Positions 53,820-62,829 of a stretch of 64,000 bases of DNA are shown one piece after another. Made by a program: the position numbers and the translations under genes. Position 1 is the stretch's first letter; each line of letters begins with the position of its first letter. Below the pieces are notes generated by a model. That model made no database searches, was not told the DNA's origin, and saw only the letters and a program-made list of their open reading frames with translations. Origin of the DNA: Flavobacterium cupriresistens (GTDB lineage Bacteria; Bacteroidota; Bacteroidia; Flavobacteriales; Flavobacteriaceae); the NCBI RefSeq assembly GCF_020911925.1, contig NZ_CP087134.1, forward strand, positions 2,914,001 to 2,978,000, read 5' to 3'.

Positions 53820-56267
53820 TTGCCTAAATTGAAAATAGTAAATAAGTTCTATCCGCACGCCCTAGTAGTTTTGGGCTTTATTCTCGTTTCCCTAATTTAT
53901 TTTTACCCGGTTTTACAGGGAAAACAAATTTTCCAGTCTGATATTGCTCAGTATACCGGAATGGCAAAGGAGCAAAATGATTTTAGAGCTACAGAACATG
54001 CCGAGCCTTATTGGACAAATTCTGCTTTTGGAGGGATGCCGACGTACCAACTTGGTGCCAATTACCCTAACGATTATGTTGGGAAATTAGACGATGCATT
54101 GCGTTTTTTACCTCGTCCGGCTGATTACTTATTTTTATACTTTTTAGGTTTCTACGGTTTATTGTTGGTTTTAAAAACAGATCCTTTAAAAGCTTTTATT
54201 GGCGCATTGGCATTTGGTTTTTCAACCTACTTAATTATTATCTTGGGAGTAGGGCACAATGCAAAAGCACATGCGATTGCTTATATGCCATTGGTTATTG
54301 CCGGATTTATACTGGTTTTTCAGAAAAAATACATTTGGGGAGGTTTGCTCACCATGTTTGCGGTGGCTTTAGAGGTTAATGCCAACCACTTCCAGATGAC
54401 CTATTATTTATTGATTTTTCTGCTGATACTTTCGGGTTATTATGCGTTCAATTTCATTAAAGATAAAGAATACAAGCCGCTTTTAATTTCGTTTGGTGTT
54501 TTGGTAGCTGCAGGAATTTTGGCTATTGGAGCCAATGCAACTAATTTATTGGCGACTAGCGAATATGCTAAATTTAGTACACGAAGCAATAGCGAATTGA
54601 CTTTTAATCCGGACGGAACAAAAAAGACTAACGAGAATGCGCTAAGCCGTGAATATATCACAGAATACAGTTATGGAATTGCAGAGAGTTTGAATCTAAT
54701 TGCGCCAAGACTTTTTGGAGGTTCAAATCATGAAAATGTAGGGACAGACAGTCGTATGTATTCTTTCATGATCGAAAAAGGAGTTCCGTCAGAACAAGCA
54801 CAAGATTTTGTATCCGGGATGCCTACTTATTGGGGAGACCAACCTATTGTTGCAGCTCCGGCTTATATTGGGGTTGTAGTTTTCTTTTTAGCCGTTTTGG
54901 CATTGTTTATTGATGATAGAAAAATAAAATACGTTTTTCTTTCTGGAGCATTAGTCTCACTTATACTTTCATGGGGGAAAAACTTCTCTCTTTTAACAGA
55001 CTTTTTTATCGATTACGTACCAATGTACGATAAATTCAGAGCCGTTTCTTCTATTCAGGTGATACTTGAATTGTGTTTCCCTGTTTTGGCTGTTATGGGA
55101 TTACAATCGTTTTTTAAAGCGAAAGAAGAACCAAAATTACAACAGAAAGCATTGGTGCAAACCGGAGTTTTTGGTCTTGGAATTTTGTTGATTTTAGTAT
55201 TTACCAAAAGCATGTTCCATTTTTCAGGAAGCAGCGATAGTTATTACTTAGAAAGCTACGGACCTGATTTTGTTGACGCATTAAAAGAAGACAGAATGAG
55301 TTTGTATTCGGCAGATTTATTGCGATCAGGCTTTTTTATTGTAGTGACTTTTGGAATTCTGTGGTTGTTCATTAAAAACAAATTTTCGCAAAATACAACT
55401 TTGGTCATTGTTGGTGTTTTAATGATTTTTGATTTGTTTTTTGTAGATAAAAAATATGTTTCAGCCAAAGATTTCGTTAGTCCGGTGCAAATTGCAGCTC
55501 CATTTCAGGAAACGCCATCCGATGCTCAGATTTTAAAAGATACCACACATTACAGAGTTTTTGAAGTAAACGGAAATATGTCGAGTGCACGTGCTTCTTA
55601 TTTTCATCATTCATTGGGAGGATACCACGCAGCAAAACCAAGAAGAATTCAACAGTTGTTTGATTACCAAATTGCAAAAAACAATATGGAAGTGCTGGAC
55701 ATGTTGAATGTAAAATATATTATCCAGACGGATAAAGAAGGGAAAGAATTCCCGACCGTAAACCCGAATACCAATGGTAATGCCTGGTTTGTAAGTTCGG
55801 TTAGACTGGTAAACAAACCGGATGATGTGATGAAAGCATTAGACAATATCGATACTAAAAGGGTCGCTGTTTTTAATGTCCGTGAACACGAAGGTAAATT
55901 CAGAAATGCACGTTTAAAAAAGCAATGGGATACAACCGGAACGATCAAAACGGTAGTATACAAACCAAATTATATTAAATACCAATCGGATAATAAGAAA
56001 GACGGTTTAGCGGTTTTTTCTGAAATGTATTATAAAAATGGTTGGAATGCCTATATCGATGGACAATTGACAGATCATTTCCCTGTAGATTATGTCTTAA
56101 GAGCGATGGAGATTCCGGGTGGTCAACACACTATTGAGTTTAAATTTGAACCTCAGGTTGTAAAAACCGGAAGTACGATTACCTTGATAAGTTCAATCGG
56201 AATGTTATTATTGTTGATTGGTGGGATTTATTTTGAAAGGAAAAGAGTAATTTTACATAAAGAGTAA
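53820..56267 (+). CDS. YfhO-family membrane protein
   Basis: This 815-residue protein has about a dozen transmembrane helices and the YfhO pattern: YPVLQGKQIFQSD near the start and LNVKYIIQTDKEG in the soluble part. The C-terminus has FSEMYYKNGWNAYIDGQ and a final helix. YfhO proteins are GT-C-fold enzymes linked to glycosylation of surface polymers in other bacteria; the substrate here is unknown. No ATG lies near the expected N-terminus. The best start is TTG at 53820 (a second TTG at 53829 is possible). The following genes for a glycosyltransferase and a flippase support a surface-glycan role. Confidence 0.88.
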   Translation: MPKLKIVNKFYPHALVVLGFILVSLIYFYPVLQGKQIFQSDIAQYTGMAKEQNDFRATEHAEPYWTNSAFGGMPTYQLGANYPNDYVGKLDDALRFLPRPADYLFLYFLGFYGLLLVLKTDPLKAFIGALAFGFSTYLIIILGVGHNAKAHAIAYMPLVIAGFILVFQKKYIWGGLLTMFAVALEVNANHFQMTYYLLIFLLILSGYYAFNFIKDKEYKPLLISFGVLVAAGILAIGANATNLLATSEYAKFSTRSNSELTFNPDGTKKTNENALSREYITEYSYGIAESLNLIAPRLFGGSNHENVGTDSRMYSFMIEKGVPSEQAQDFVSGMPTYWGDQPIVAAPAYIGVVVFFLAVLALFIDDRKIKYVFLSGALVSLILSWGKNFSLLTDFFIDYVPMYDKFRAVSSIQVILELCFPVLAVMGLQSFFKAKEEPKLQQKALVQTGVFGLGILLILVFTKSMFHFSGSSDSYYLESYGPDFVDALKEDRMSLYSADLLRSGFFIVVTFGILWLFIKNKFSQNTTLVIVGVLMIFDLFFVDKKYVSAKDFVSPVQIAAPFQETPSDAQILKDTTHYRVFEVNGNMSSARASYFHHSLGGYHAAKPRRIQQLFDYQIAKNNMEVLDMLNVKYIIQTDKEGKEFPTVNPNTNGNAWFVSSVRLVNKPDDVMKALDNIDTKRVAVFNVREHEGKFRNARLKKQWDTTGTIKTVVYKPNYIKYQSDNKKDGLAVFSEMYYKNGWNAYIDGQLTDHFPVDYVLRAMEIPGGQHTIEFKFEPQVVKTGSTITLISSIGMLLLLIGGIYFERKRVILHKE

Positions 56268-56273
56268 ATTTTC

Positions 56274-56438
56274 ATGAAAACTACTACTGTAAAAAAAAAT
56301 CAGAAACCTCAAGTGAATGATACTTCCGTTAATTCGGAATTGCAGCAGTTATACGTTGAAAGGATAGAGCGTTTTATGGCTTTAGTGGAACTTTCATATG
56401 CCTTAAAACATTCTCCTAAAATTATTCAGAGTAAATAA
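56274..56438 (+). CDS. 54-residue small protein coupled to a nucleotidyltransferase
   Basis: This short ORF begins ATG 56274 (MKTTTVKKNQ) and ends at 56438. Its TAA overlaps the ATG of the next gene by one base (TAATG), a strong sign of coupled translation. The second half is helical: LYVERIERFMALVELSYALK. A degenerate second copy of this part lies after the nucleotidyltransferase. No family is recognised. The pairing with a minimal nucleotidyltransferase resembles toxin-antitoxin-like modules, but that is inference. It starts 6 bp after the YfhO-like gene. Confidence 0.65.
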   Translation: MKTTTVKKNQKPQVNDTSVNSELQQLYVERIERFMALVELSYALKHSPKIIQSK

Positions 56439-56896
56439 TGCTTCTGGAAATTCTAAATATTTGGAGAATTTTTAATGAAGAGAATGTTCGTTACATTACT
56501 ATTGGAGGTTTGGCTGTTAATATCTATGGTTATGTAAGAAATACAGGAGATATTGATATATTGATTGAGGATTCTGTTGAAAATAGATTAAACCTTCGTG
56601 CCGCTTTTAAAAAAATAGGATTAGGTGATTTTCCACAAATTGAAACAATGCAATTTGTAGCAGGATATACTGATTTTACTATATCTTATGATTTGAGATT
56701 AGATGTAATGACTTCGATTAAAGGTCTAGAGAATGTGAAATTTGATGAATTACATCGAAAAGCTACTATTGTTTATTTACAAAAAACACCTGTCTATTTT
56801 ATTGATTATGATAATTTAATGATTGCAAAAAAAGCGACTAATAGATTAAAAGATCAGCTGGATATTGAAGAATTGAATAAATTGAATAAAAAATAA
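56438..56896 (+). CDS. nucleotidyltransferase-fold protein (AbiEii/MNT-like)
   Basis: This 152-residue protein has the minimal nucleotidyltransferase pattern: YITIGGLAVNIYGYVRNTGD with the acidic pair in IDILIEDS (residues about 35-42), then DYDNLMIAKKATNRLKDQLD. That is the GG...DxD arrangement of MNT/AbiEii-type enzymes, which often transfer nucleotides to tRNA or proteins in defence or toxin-antitoxin systems. It is coupled to a 54-residue gene, and no HEPN or AbiEi partner is seen. It sits inside a surface-glycan region and looks like an insertion. Activity is not known. Confidence 0.8.
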   Translation: MLLEILNIWRIFNEENVRYITIGGLAVNIYGYVRNTGDIDILIEDSVENRLNLRAAFKKIGLGDFPQIETMQFVAGYTDFTISYDLRLDVMTSIKGLENVKFDELHRKATIVYLQKTPVYFIDYDNLMIAKKATNRLKDQLDIEELNKLNKK

Positions 56897-56914
56897 ATGG
56901 AAAGCAGAATCTAA

Positions 56915-57016
56915 AAAGCGCTTTCTTATTTGGAAAGATTTGAAAAATTAATGGCTCTGATAGAGTTGTGTTATATGTTGAGAAGGGTAAAAAAGTACAC
57001 TTTTAAAGATATATAA
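56915..57016 (+). pseudogene. degenerate copy of the 54-residue small protein
   Basis: The frame from 56915 to the TAA at 57014 reads ALSYLERFEKLMALIELCYM and further, clearly similar to VERIERFMALVELSYALK of the gene at 56274. A stop at 56912 and no good start remain; a TTG at 56930 could start only 28 residues. It lies 18 bp after the nucleotidyltransferase gene. A remnant of duplication is the simplest reading. Confidence 0.55.
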
Positions 57017-57038
57017 AAGCTAGTTTAATTAGAAATGG

Positions 57039-57311
57039 GTGATTTTGAGTAAGTTATTTTTGAACGTTTTTTCAATTATTGGTCTGCTGATTTTAGATCT
57101 TTCAGTTTATATTTTCTGTGGTCTTTTTATGATGGGATACGATGATTTTTATGATGAAAGTCAAGGAGAGTATTTTAGTTTTTCAAGCATGGAAATGAAA
57201 TATAAAGTAGTTTATGTCTTTAGTAATTTCTGGCTTATCTTAAACGGTATTCTGTTATTTTATTTTTTATTTAATTTATATAAGAAATTGATTTTAAAAA
57301 GGCATAAATGA
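57039..57311 (+). CDS. small two-helix membrane protein
   Basis: This protein of 88-90 residues has two transmembrane helices (about 5-30 and 62-82) around an acidic loop (YDDFYDESQGEYFSF). The start is GTG 57039 or, giving two residues fewer, TTG 57045; no ATG is available. The family is not recognised. It is placed between the nucleotidyltransferase module and the glycosyltransferase, and has no clear promoter of its own. The coding call rests on the clean membrane pattern. Confidence 0.5.
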   Translation: MILSKLFLNVFSIIGLLILDLSVYIFCGLFMMGYDDFYDESQGEYFSFSSMEMKYKVVYVFSNFWLILNGILLFYFLFNLYKKLILKRHK

Positions 57312-57324
57312 TTCTAATAACTTT

Positions 57325-57332
57325 TAAATTTG
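57325..57332 (+). promoter_or_regulatory. -7 promoter element TAAATTTG
   Basis: Exact TAnnTTTG match 28 bp before the TTG start at 57361. It supports that unusual start. Confidence 0.6.
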
Positions 57333-57360
57333 CATTTTTAAAACTTTAAACCAATTTTTC

Positions 57361-58647
57361 TTGGAACAAAAAAAGCTCTTAATCATTACCTATTATTTCC
57401 CACCTGCCGGAGGGCCTGGTGTACAACGTTGGTTGAAATTTGTAAAGTACTTACCTGACTTTAATGTTCAGCCTATCGTTTATGTTCCTGAAAATCCAAC
57501 CTATCCAATCGTTGATGAAGCTTTGGTTAACGAAGTGTCGGATCAGGTAATTGTTCTTAAAAATAAAATTATGGAGCCTTACCAACTGGCGGCTCTTTTT
57601 TCTAAAAATAAAACAAAGAAAATCAGTTCGGGAATCTTTCCACAAAAGAAAAAGCAAACGTTTCTGGATAAACTTTTTCTTTGGGTCAGAGGGAATCTTT
57701 TTATTCCGGATGCCCGTGTTTTATGGGTAAAACCTTCTGTTTCTTATCTTGAAAAATACATCAAAGAAAACAATATAGATACGATTGTAACTTCGGGTCC
57801 ACCGCACAGTTTGCATTTAATCGGATTAGAATTAAAAGAAAAACTAAATGTAAAATGGTTTGCTGATTTCCGCGATCCGTGGACTACAATTGGCTATCAT
57901 AAAGCATTGCGTTTATCTGCTTACGCTGCGAAAAAACATAAAAAATTAGAGCATAAAGTACTTAATTCGGCAGATACGATTATTGTAACCAGTAAAACGA
58001 CGAAAACGGAGTTTCAGGCGATCACCAGTAAACCAATTTCGGTAATTACAAACGGTTATGATATTGAAAATGTTGAAAAACAAACGTTGGATACCAAGTT
58101 TACTCTGGCTCATATCGGATCCTTTCTTTCAGATCGCAACCCTCGTTTTTTATGGGAAAGTCTGATCGAATTGCTTCAGGAAGTTCCGGATTTTAAGACG
58201 CATTTAGAAATAAAATTAATTGGTGCCGTAAGTCAGGAAGTATTAGATGCTATCAAGGAGTTTAATCTGGAGGGATATTTAAACCTATTGGGTTATGTTT
58301 CGCATCATGAAGCTATTGCGCATCAGAAAAAATCACAGGTTTTGCTGCTGATCGAAATTAATTCAGAAGATACCAGAAGTATTATTCCGGGTAAATTGTT
58401 TGAATATATGGTGTCAAACAGACCTATAATAGCAATTGGACCACAAGGTTCTGATTTCGCGGATATTATAAAGGAAACAAATACAGGTGTATTTTTTGAT
58501 TATTCTGAAAAAGCGAAACTAAAAAGTGTAATTTTGGACTTTTATAATCAATATTTGGAAGGGAAATTACAAGCGAATGGCGTTGGTTTGCAACAATATT
58601 CGAGAAAAAACCTAACCAAACAGTTAGCACAGTTGATTAGCGAATAA
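57361..58647 (+). CDS. group 1/4 glycosyltransferase
   Basis: This 428-residue GT-B-type protein begins TTG (MEQKKLLIITYYFPPAGGPG) and has FADFRDPWTTIGYHKAL in the N-terminal half. The C-terminal nucleotide-sugar domain has LAHIGSFLSDRNPRFLWESL, LLGYVSHHEAIAHQKKSQVL, then PGKLFEYMVSNRPIIAIGP, a GPGKxxEYM-type sugar-nucleotide site. It should transfer a sugar at the cytosolic side of a glycan pathway. The promoter at 57325 fits the TTG start. The flippase gene follows after 31 bp. Confidence 0.9.
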   Translation: MEQKKLLIITYYFPPAGGPGVQRWLKFVKYLPDFNVQPIVYVPENPTYPIVDEALVNEVSDQVIVLKNKIMEPYQLAALFSKNKTKKISSGIFPQKKKQTFLDKLFLWVRGNLFIPDARVLWVKPSVSYLEKYIKENNIDTIVTSGPPHSLHLIGLELKEKLNVKWFADFRDPWTTIGYHKALRLSAYAAKKHKKLEHKVLNSADTIIVTSKTTKTEFQAITSKPISVITNGYDIENVEKQTLDTKFTLAHIGSFLSDRNPRFLWESLIELLQEVPDFKTHLEIKLIGAVSQEVLDAIKEFNLEGYLNLLGYVSHHEAIAHQKKSQVLLLIEINSEDTRSIIPGKLFEYMVSNRPIIAIGPQGSDFADIIKETNTGVFFDYSEKAKLKSVILDFYNQYLEGKLQANGVGLQQYSRKNLTKQLAQLISE

Positions 58648-58678
58648 ACGATCAGAACACTACAATCTAAAATTACAA

Positions 58679-60148
58679 ATGGGCATTGTCTTAAATCAGT
58701 CTTTCAAAAATACCATAATTACTTATATAGGCTTCGGAATTGGAGCTATCAATACCCTTTATTTGTATCCGGTTTTTTTAGGTGCTACCTATTATGCTTT
58801 AACCAATTATGTTCTTTCCGCGGCCAATGTAATCATGCCATTGTTTGCAATCGGAATGCAAAACACATTGGTTAAATTTTATTCGCAGTATAAAACAGAA
58901 AAAGAAAGAGAGCAGTTTCTGTCGTTTACGGCATTGTTTCCTATTATAATGTGTATTCCTTTAGGGATTATTGGTTTGCTCTTCTTTGACGATATTACAG
59001 CTTTTGTTTCTAAAGAAAATCCTGTTGTAAAGGAATTTATGCTTCTGATTCCTTTTATCGGAATTTGTATGGCTTATTTTGAAATTTTTTATGCCTGGGC
59101 AAGAGTACACATGCATTCGGTTTTTGGAAATTTTATTAAAGAAGTAGGATTGAGATTGTTTTCTTCGTTTGCATTAGTTGGTTTGTATTTTCATTGGATT
59201 ACCTTGGTGCAATTTGTTTACGTTACGGCAGTAATTTATTTTATTGGCTTTCTGGTGACGATGTTTTATGCCTTTTACATAAAAAGACCCAATTTTCAGA
59301 TTACAATTCCAGCGAATGTAAAAAGTGTAATGGAATATACTTTCTTTATTATTCTATCAGGAAGTGTAGCAAATTTACTTTTGGACGGGGATAAACTGAT
59401 GCTGAATCAATACATGAAAATTGAGAATATTGCCTATTACTCTGTTGCGACCTATATTGCGTTGGTAATTTCGGTTCCAAGTCGGGCGATGCATCAGATT
59501 GTATATCCAATTACAGCAAAATTGATGCACGAAAATAAACATGATGAACTGAATGTTTTATACAAAAAAACCTCAATAAACCTACAGTTCGTCGGTGGTT
59601 TTGTAATGCTGTGCATTTTTGTAAACATCAATCAATTGTACGAATTGGTTCCTAAAGAATACAGCGGGGGAATTCCTGTAGTGTTTATGATTGGATTGTC
59701 GAAGTACTTCGATTTGATTTTAGGAAATAATAATGCCATTATTTTTAATACCAAATACTACCGAATGGTGCTGTATTTAGGATTACTGCTGGTGTTTTTG
59801 ACTTTTGTTTTAAACATGATCTTTATTCCGTATTGGGGAATATTCGGTTCTGCATTTGCGACTTTATTGTCTATTACTTTATACAGCTTAGCTAAATTGC
59901 AATTTGTGGTTAAGAGACTGCATCTGTATCCGTTTACAAAACAGACGATACATTCTATTTTAATAACAGCTGCTTTGTTTTTAGTGTTTTATTTTTGGGA
60001 ATTTCCTTTTTATCAATTGATTAGCATTGCCTTAAAATCCGCTATAGTAACTGTTTTTTATGTTTATTTCAATTATAAGTTCAATATCTCACCTGAAATC
60101 AATCAGGTTATTAAGAATCTTTTAAAAAGAATCGGAATTAGCATTTAA
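58679..60148 (+). CDS. polysaccharide flippase (Wzx-like, MATE/MVF fold)
   Basis: This 489-residue protein has about 14 transmembrane helices and the oligosaccharide-flippase pattern: FKNTIITYIGFGIGAINTLY at the start, ISVPSRAMHQIVYPITAKLM mid-protein and MIFIPYWGIFGSAFATLLS near the end. Such proteins move lipid-linked glycan units across the inner membrane. It follows the glycosyltransferase gene by 31 bp, so both probably serve the same surface glycan. Confidence 0.88.
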   Translation: MGIVLNQSFKNTIITYIGFGIGAINTLYLYPVFLGATYYALTNYVLSAANVIMPLFAIGMQNTLVKFYSQYKTEKEREQFLSFTALFPIIMCIPLGIIGLLFFDDITAFVSKENPVVKEFMLLIPFIGICMAYFEIFYAWARVHMHSVFGNFIKEVGLRLFSSFALVGLYFHWITLVQFVYVTAVIYFIGFLVTMFYAFYIKRPNFQITIPANVKSVMEYTFFIILSGSVANLLLDGDKLMLNQYMKIENIAYYSVATYIALVISVPSRAMHQIVYPITAKLMHENKHDELNVLYKKTSINLQFVGGFVMLCIFVNINQLYELVPKEYSGGIPVVFMIGLSKYFDLILGNNNAIIFNTKYYRMVLYLGLLLVFLTFVLNMIFIPYWGIFGSAFATLLSITLYSLAKLQFVVKRLHLYPFTKQTIHSILITAALFLVFYFWEFPFYQLISIALKSAIVTVFYVYFNYKFNISPEINQVIKNLLKRIGISI

Positions 60149-60200
60149 TAAGATTTTACAGAAAATAAAAAGAAATGTTAAAAGGAAACTTAATTGTTTT

Positions 60201-60208
60201 TATATTTG
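60201..60208 (+). promoter_or_regulatory. -7 promoter element TATATTTG
   Basis: Exact TAnnTTTG match 35 bp before the MscS-like ATG at 60243. Confidence 0.6.
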
Positions 60209-60242
60209 TTAGAAAGGATAATTAATTTATTTCTAATAGCTT

Positions 60243-61895
60243 ATGAAAAAAAGATTAGTTTGTTTTTTAGTGCTCTTTATTGCACTGTCTTCTTCTGTCA
60301 GTTTTGCTCAGAAAAAAGAGCCGCAAGAGCCAGCAAAAGCTATAGATTCAGTTAAGTTAAAAGGTTATCCTGTAAGTCCTTTTAAAGATACACTTTTTTA
60401 CATTTACAACAGAGTAGGCTCGTTTTCTGCAGAAGACAGAGCAAACACCATTACAGGAAAGATAAAAAAAATATACGAAGATTCTTTTTTCGATACAGAC
60501 TCGATTCAGGTCGTGCCGTCGGATATTACTCAGGACATCGTCTATAAAGGTGATTTTGTCATTATGTCTGTTTTGGACATTGATGCCCAGTCCGAAAAAC
60601 AGTCCGCAGCTTATCTTGCAAAACGGAATCTAAACTTAATTAAGAAAGCAATTATTGGCCAGAACGAAAATCATTCCCAGCTTCCAAAAAGATTGGGTTA
60701 TACGGTTCTGCTTATTCTGATTGTTGGTTTTATACTGTTTTTTGTCGGCAAGATTTTTAATAGAGTTAAACTTTACATTTTAAAGAACAGCGACAAACAC
60801 TTTAAAGGGTTTGTTTATAATAATATCACGATGCTTTCGCCGCAAAGACAGCAATTTGTCGTGATGCGTTTATACGGATTCGTCAAGATTATTGCGCTGA
60901 TTCTGATCGTTTATTTCTCTTTGCCTTTATTGTTTAGTATTTTTCCGGCTACAGAAGATTACACCACAACATTGCTTCGCTGGGTGCTTTCTCCGGCAAA
61001 ACTTGCTTTTTTAGGATTTGTTGGTTTTCTGCCAAGTTTATTTGCTATTATAGTGATCATTGTAATATTCAAATACGCGCTGAAAATTATCAAATTCTTT
61101 TTTGACGAAATAAAAAAAGAGAACATAAAAATCGATGGTTTTTACAGCGATTGGGCAATGCCAACCTTTAATATTATTCGGTTTTTAATGATGGCCTTTA
61201 TGCTGGTTATTATTTTCCCGTATCTGCCGGGTTCTGATTCTCCGATTTTCAAAGGAGTTTCCGTATTTGTGGGGGTTTTGTTTTCATTGGGCTCTTCAAA
61301 CGCCATTGCCAATATGGTGGCGGGATTAGTTATTACTTATATGCGTCCTTTTAAGATTGGTGATTTTATTAAGATTGGTGATGTAAGCGGGGAAGTGATC
61401 GAAAAAACAGCTTTAGTAACCCGTGTAAGAACTCCGAAGTTTGAAGACATTACGATTCCAAATGCGACTGTATTATCGAGTACATCGACGAACTTCTCGG
61501 CGAATACAAAAAATGCCTCAAATGGCTTGTTAATCCACACTACGGTGACAATTGGATACGATGTTCCGTGGAAAGATATTCATAAAGCTTTGATTGAAGC
61601 AGCACTAAAAACAGACATGATAGAACAAACTCCGACTCCTTTTGTATTGCAAACGAGTCTGGATGATTTTTACGTTTCCTATCAGGTAAATGTTTATACT
61701 AAAGAACCTACAAAACAACCGAGGATTTATTCGTCGTTGCATCAAAATATTCAGGACTCTTTTAATGCTGCCGGTATCGAGATCATGTCTCCACACTATA
61801 AAGCGTTAAGGGACGGAAACACAACAACAATTCCTGAAAATTATTTAAAAACAGACTATGAAGCACCAACCTTTAATGTAAAGAACAAGAGTTAA
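60243..61895 (+). CDS. MscS-type mechanosensitive channel with periplasmic N-terminal domain
   Basis: A signal peptide ends near VSFAQ. A soluble domain of about 120 residues follows, then four or five transmembrane helices (about 155-365). The MscS pore helix appears as FVGVLFSLGSSNAIANMVAG and then RPFKIGDFIKIGDVSGEVIE. The cytosolic vestibule follows, with RVRTPKFEDITIPNATVLSS. The channel opens on membrane tension and releases solutes after osmotic downshock. With 550 residues it is a larger MscS-like form, as is common in Bacteroidetes. Confidence 0.92.
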   Translation: MKKRLVCFLVLFIALSSSVSFAQKKEPQEPAKAIDSVKLKGYPVSPFKDTLFYIYNRVGSFSAEDRANTITGKIKKIYEDSFFDTDSIQVVPSDITQDIVYKGDFVIMSVLDIDAQSEKQSAAYLAKRNLNLIKKAIIGQNENHSQLPKRLGYTVLLILIVGFILFFVGKIFNRVKLYILKNSDKHFKGFVYNNITMLSPQRQQFVVMRLYGFVKIIALILIVYFSLPLLFSIFPATEDYTTTLLRWVLSPAKLAFLGFVGFLPSLFAIIVIIVIFKYALKIIKFFFDEIKKENIKIDGFYSDWAMPTFNIIRFLMMAFMLVIIFPYLPGSDSPIFKGVSVFVGVLFSLGSSNAIANMVAGLVITYMRPFKIGDFIKIGDVSGEVIEKTALVTRVRTPKFEDITIPNATVLSSTSTNFSANTKNASNGLLIHTTVTIGYDVPWKDIHKALIEAALKTDMIEQTPTPFVLQTSLDDFYVSYQVNVYTKEPTKQPRIYSSLHQNIQDSFNAAGIEIMSPHYKALRDGNTTTIPENYLKTDYEAPTFNVKNKS

Positions 61896-62134
61896 GTTGC
61901 TGATAGGCAGATATAAGTATTAAAATTTTAACAGTTTTTTATTTTGTTGTTCGCTTAATAAAAACTAACTTTAGGTGAGAATTTAATAGCAGTTTAATTA
62001 GTATGATTAAAAAAATCTAATAAAATGCAATAAATATAAAGTAATGGTGTTTTAGTAGATTGAAATAATTGATAGTAATTAAGAAAAATTAACAATGAGA
62101 GTGGAAGTATTGGGATTAATTTAATTTGGTAATT

Positions 62135-62434
62135 ATGAAGCACAATCAACTTAGTCAGGAACAAAGCTTACAAGTATTTTCTAATATGATATCGAATAAA
62201 GTTCATAATGGATTTACACTGGAAGAAAGAAATGATGAATTGCTTTTTGCAGTTCTTTCAAAAGGGGGAAAAGTGGTCAATCACAGTTTGAATTTTACAA
62301 TTTTTTGTCTGACTTTGGGGTTATGGTCATTTGCATGGCTTTATCTTACTCTGGAAGCGTCTAAACAGAAAAAAATATTAGTCGCAATAGATGAAGACGG
62401 GTTTCCTTTTGAAGAGAAATGTTTAGTAGCTTAA
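62135..62434 (+). CDS. small membrane protein of unknown function
   Basis: This 99-residue protein has one or two hydrophobic helices near residues 52-73 (SLNFTIFCLTLGLWSFAWLY), flanked by soluble ends, and the conserved-looking end IDEDGFPFEEKCLV. I prefer ATG 62135 to the in-frame TTG at 62126. No family is recognised. It is transcribed alone, ahead of a terminator. Confidence 0.65.
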   Translation: MKHNQLSQEQSLQVFSNMISNKVHNGFTLEERNDELLFAVLSKGGKVVNHSLNFTIFCLTLGLWSFAWLYLTLEASKQKKILVAIDEDGFPFEEKCLVA

Positions 62435-62455
62435 AAGTAACAGCTAACAGTAAGT

Positions 62456-62488
62456 AAAACGGCCAGAAATAGGATTTCTGGCCGTTTT
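62456..62488. terminator. 15-bp intrinsic terminator
   Basis: AAAACGGCCAGAAAT (62456-62470), loop AGG, ATTTCTGGCCGTTTT (62474-62488), followed by ATTTTTTG. It is perfect and works for the gene ending at 62434. Confidence 0.88.
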
Positions 62489-62541
62489 ATTTTTTGAGTT
62501 ATTTAGTTACGTATTAAACGCAATTTATTTATTTTTTTCAT

Positions 62542-62604
62542 GCTGATTTTGCAGATTTTTTTTCATTGTTTTTTGAAAAAATCTGTTAAATCTGCAAAAT
62601 CTGC
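62542..62604. repeat. 17-bp inverted repeat with internal direct repeat
   Basis: GCTGATTTTGCAGATTT (62542-62558) and AAATCTGCAAAATCTGC (62588-62604) pair with one mismatch around a 29-nt spacer. The sequence belongs to the same CAGATTT style as the element at 5390-5455. Confidence 0.6.
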
Positions 62605-62710
62605 GTGCTATTCTACTTTTGTATTTCCTATCCCAAAAATGTACTTTCTCGAAATCTGTGGTACAAAAATAAGTACGCTGGTTCAGAGTGATAGCAATAC
62701 AAAGAAAAGC

Positions 62711-62731
62711 TGGCCACGAATTACACTAATT
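62711..62731. repeat. fragment of CCACGAATTACAC element
   Basis: TGGCCACGAATTACACTAATT nearly repeats the left end of the inverted-repeat element at 5318-5340. No matching right arm was seen, so it looks like a partial copy. Confidence 0.5.
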
Positions 62732-62829
62732 AAAAGGATTTGATCTAAGGTTTTTGATTTCTCCTTTTACTATTTTGTCATTCTTGCACTGACTAAACGA
62801 AATAGTATTCGTAAAGCTTTGTGCAAAAC

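Larger units (their letters stand above)
62435..62829. other. 395-bp intergenic region between convergent genes
   Basis: It contains a strong terminator, an inverted repeat at 62542-62604 and a fragment of the CCACGAATTACAC repeat at 62711-62731. No supported gene was found; a 67-codon plus-strand frame at 62540 lies across the repeats and looks spurious. Confidence 0.65.

Noticed and set aside
62540..62743. A 67-codon plus-strand frame.
   Set aside because: It runs through the inverted repeat and the CCACGAATTACAC fragment, has no family resemblance and is probably non-coding.
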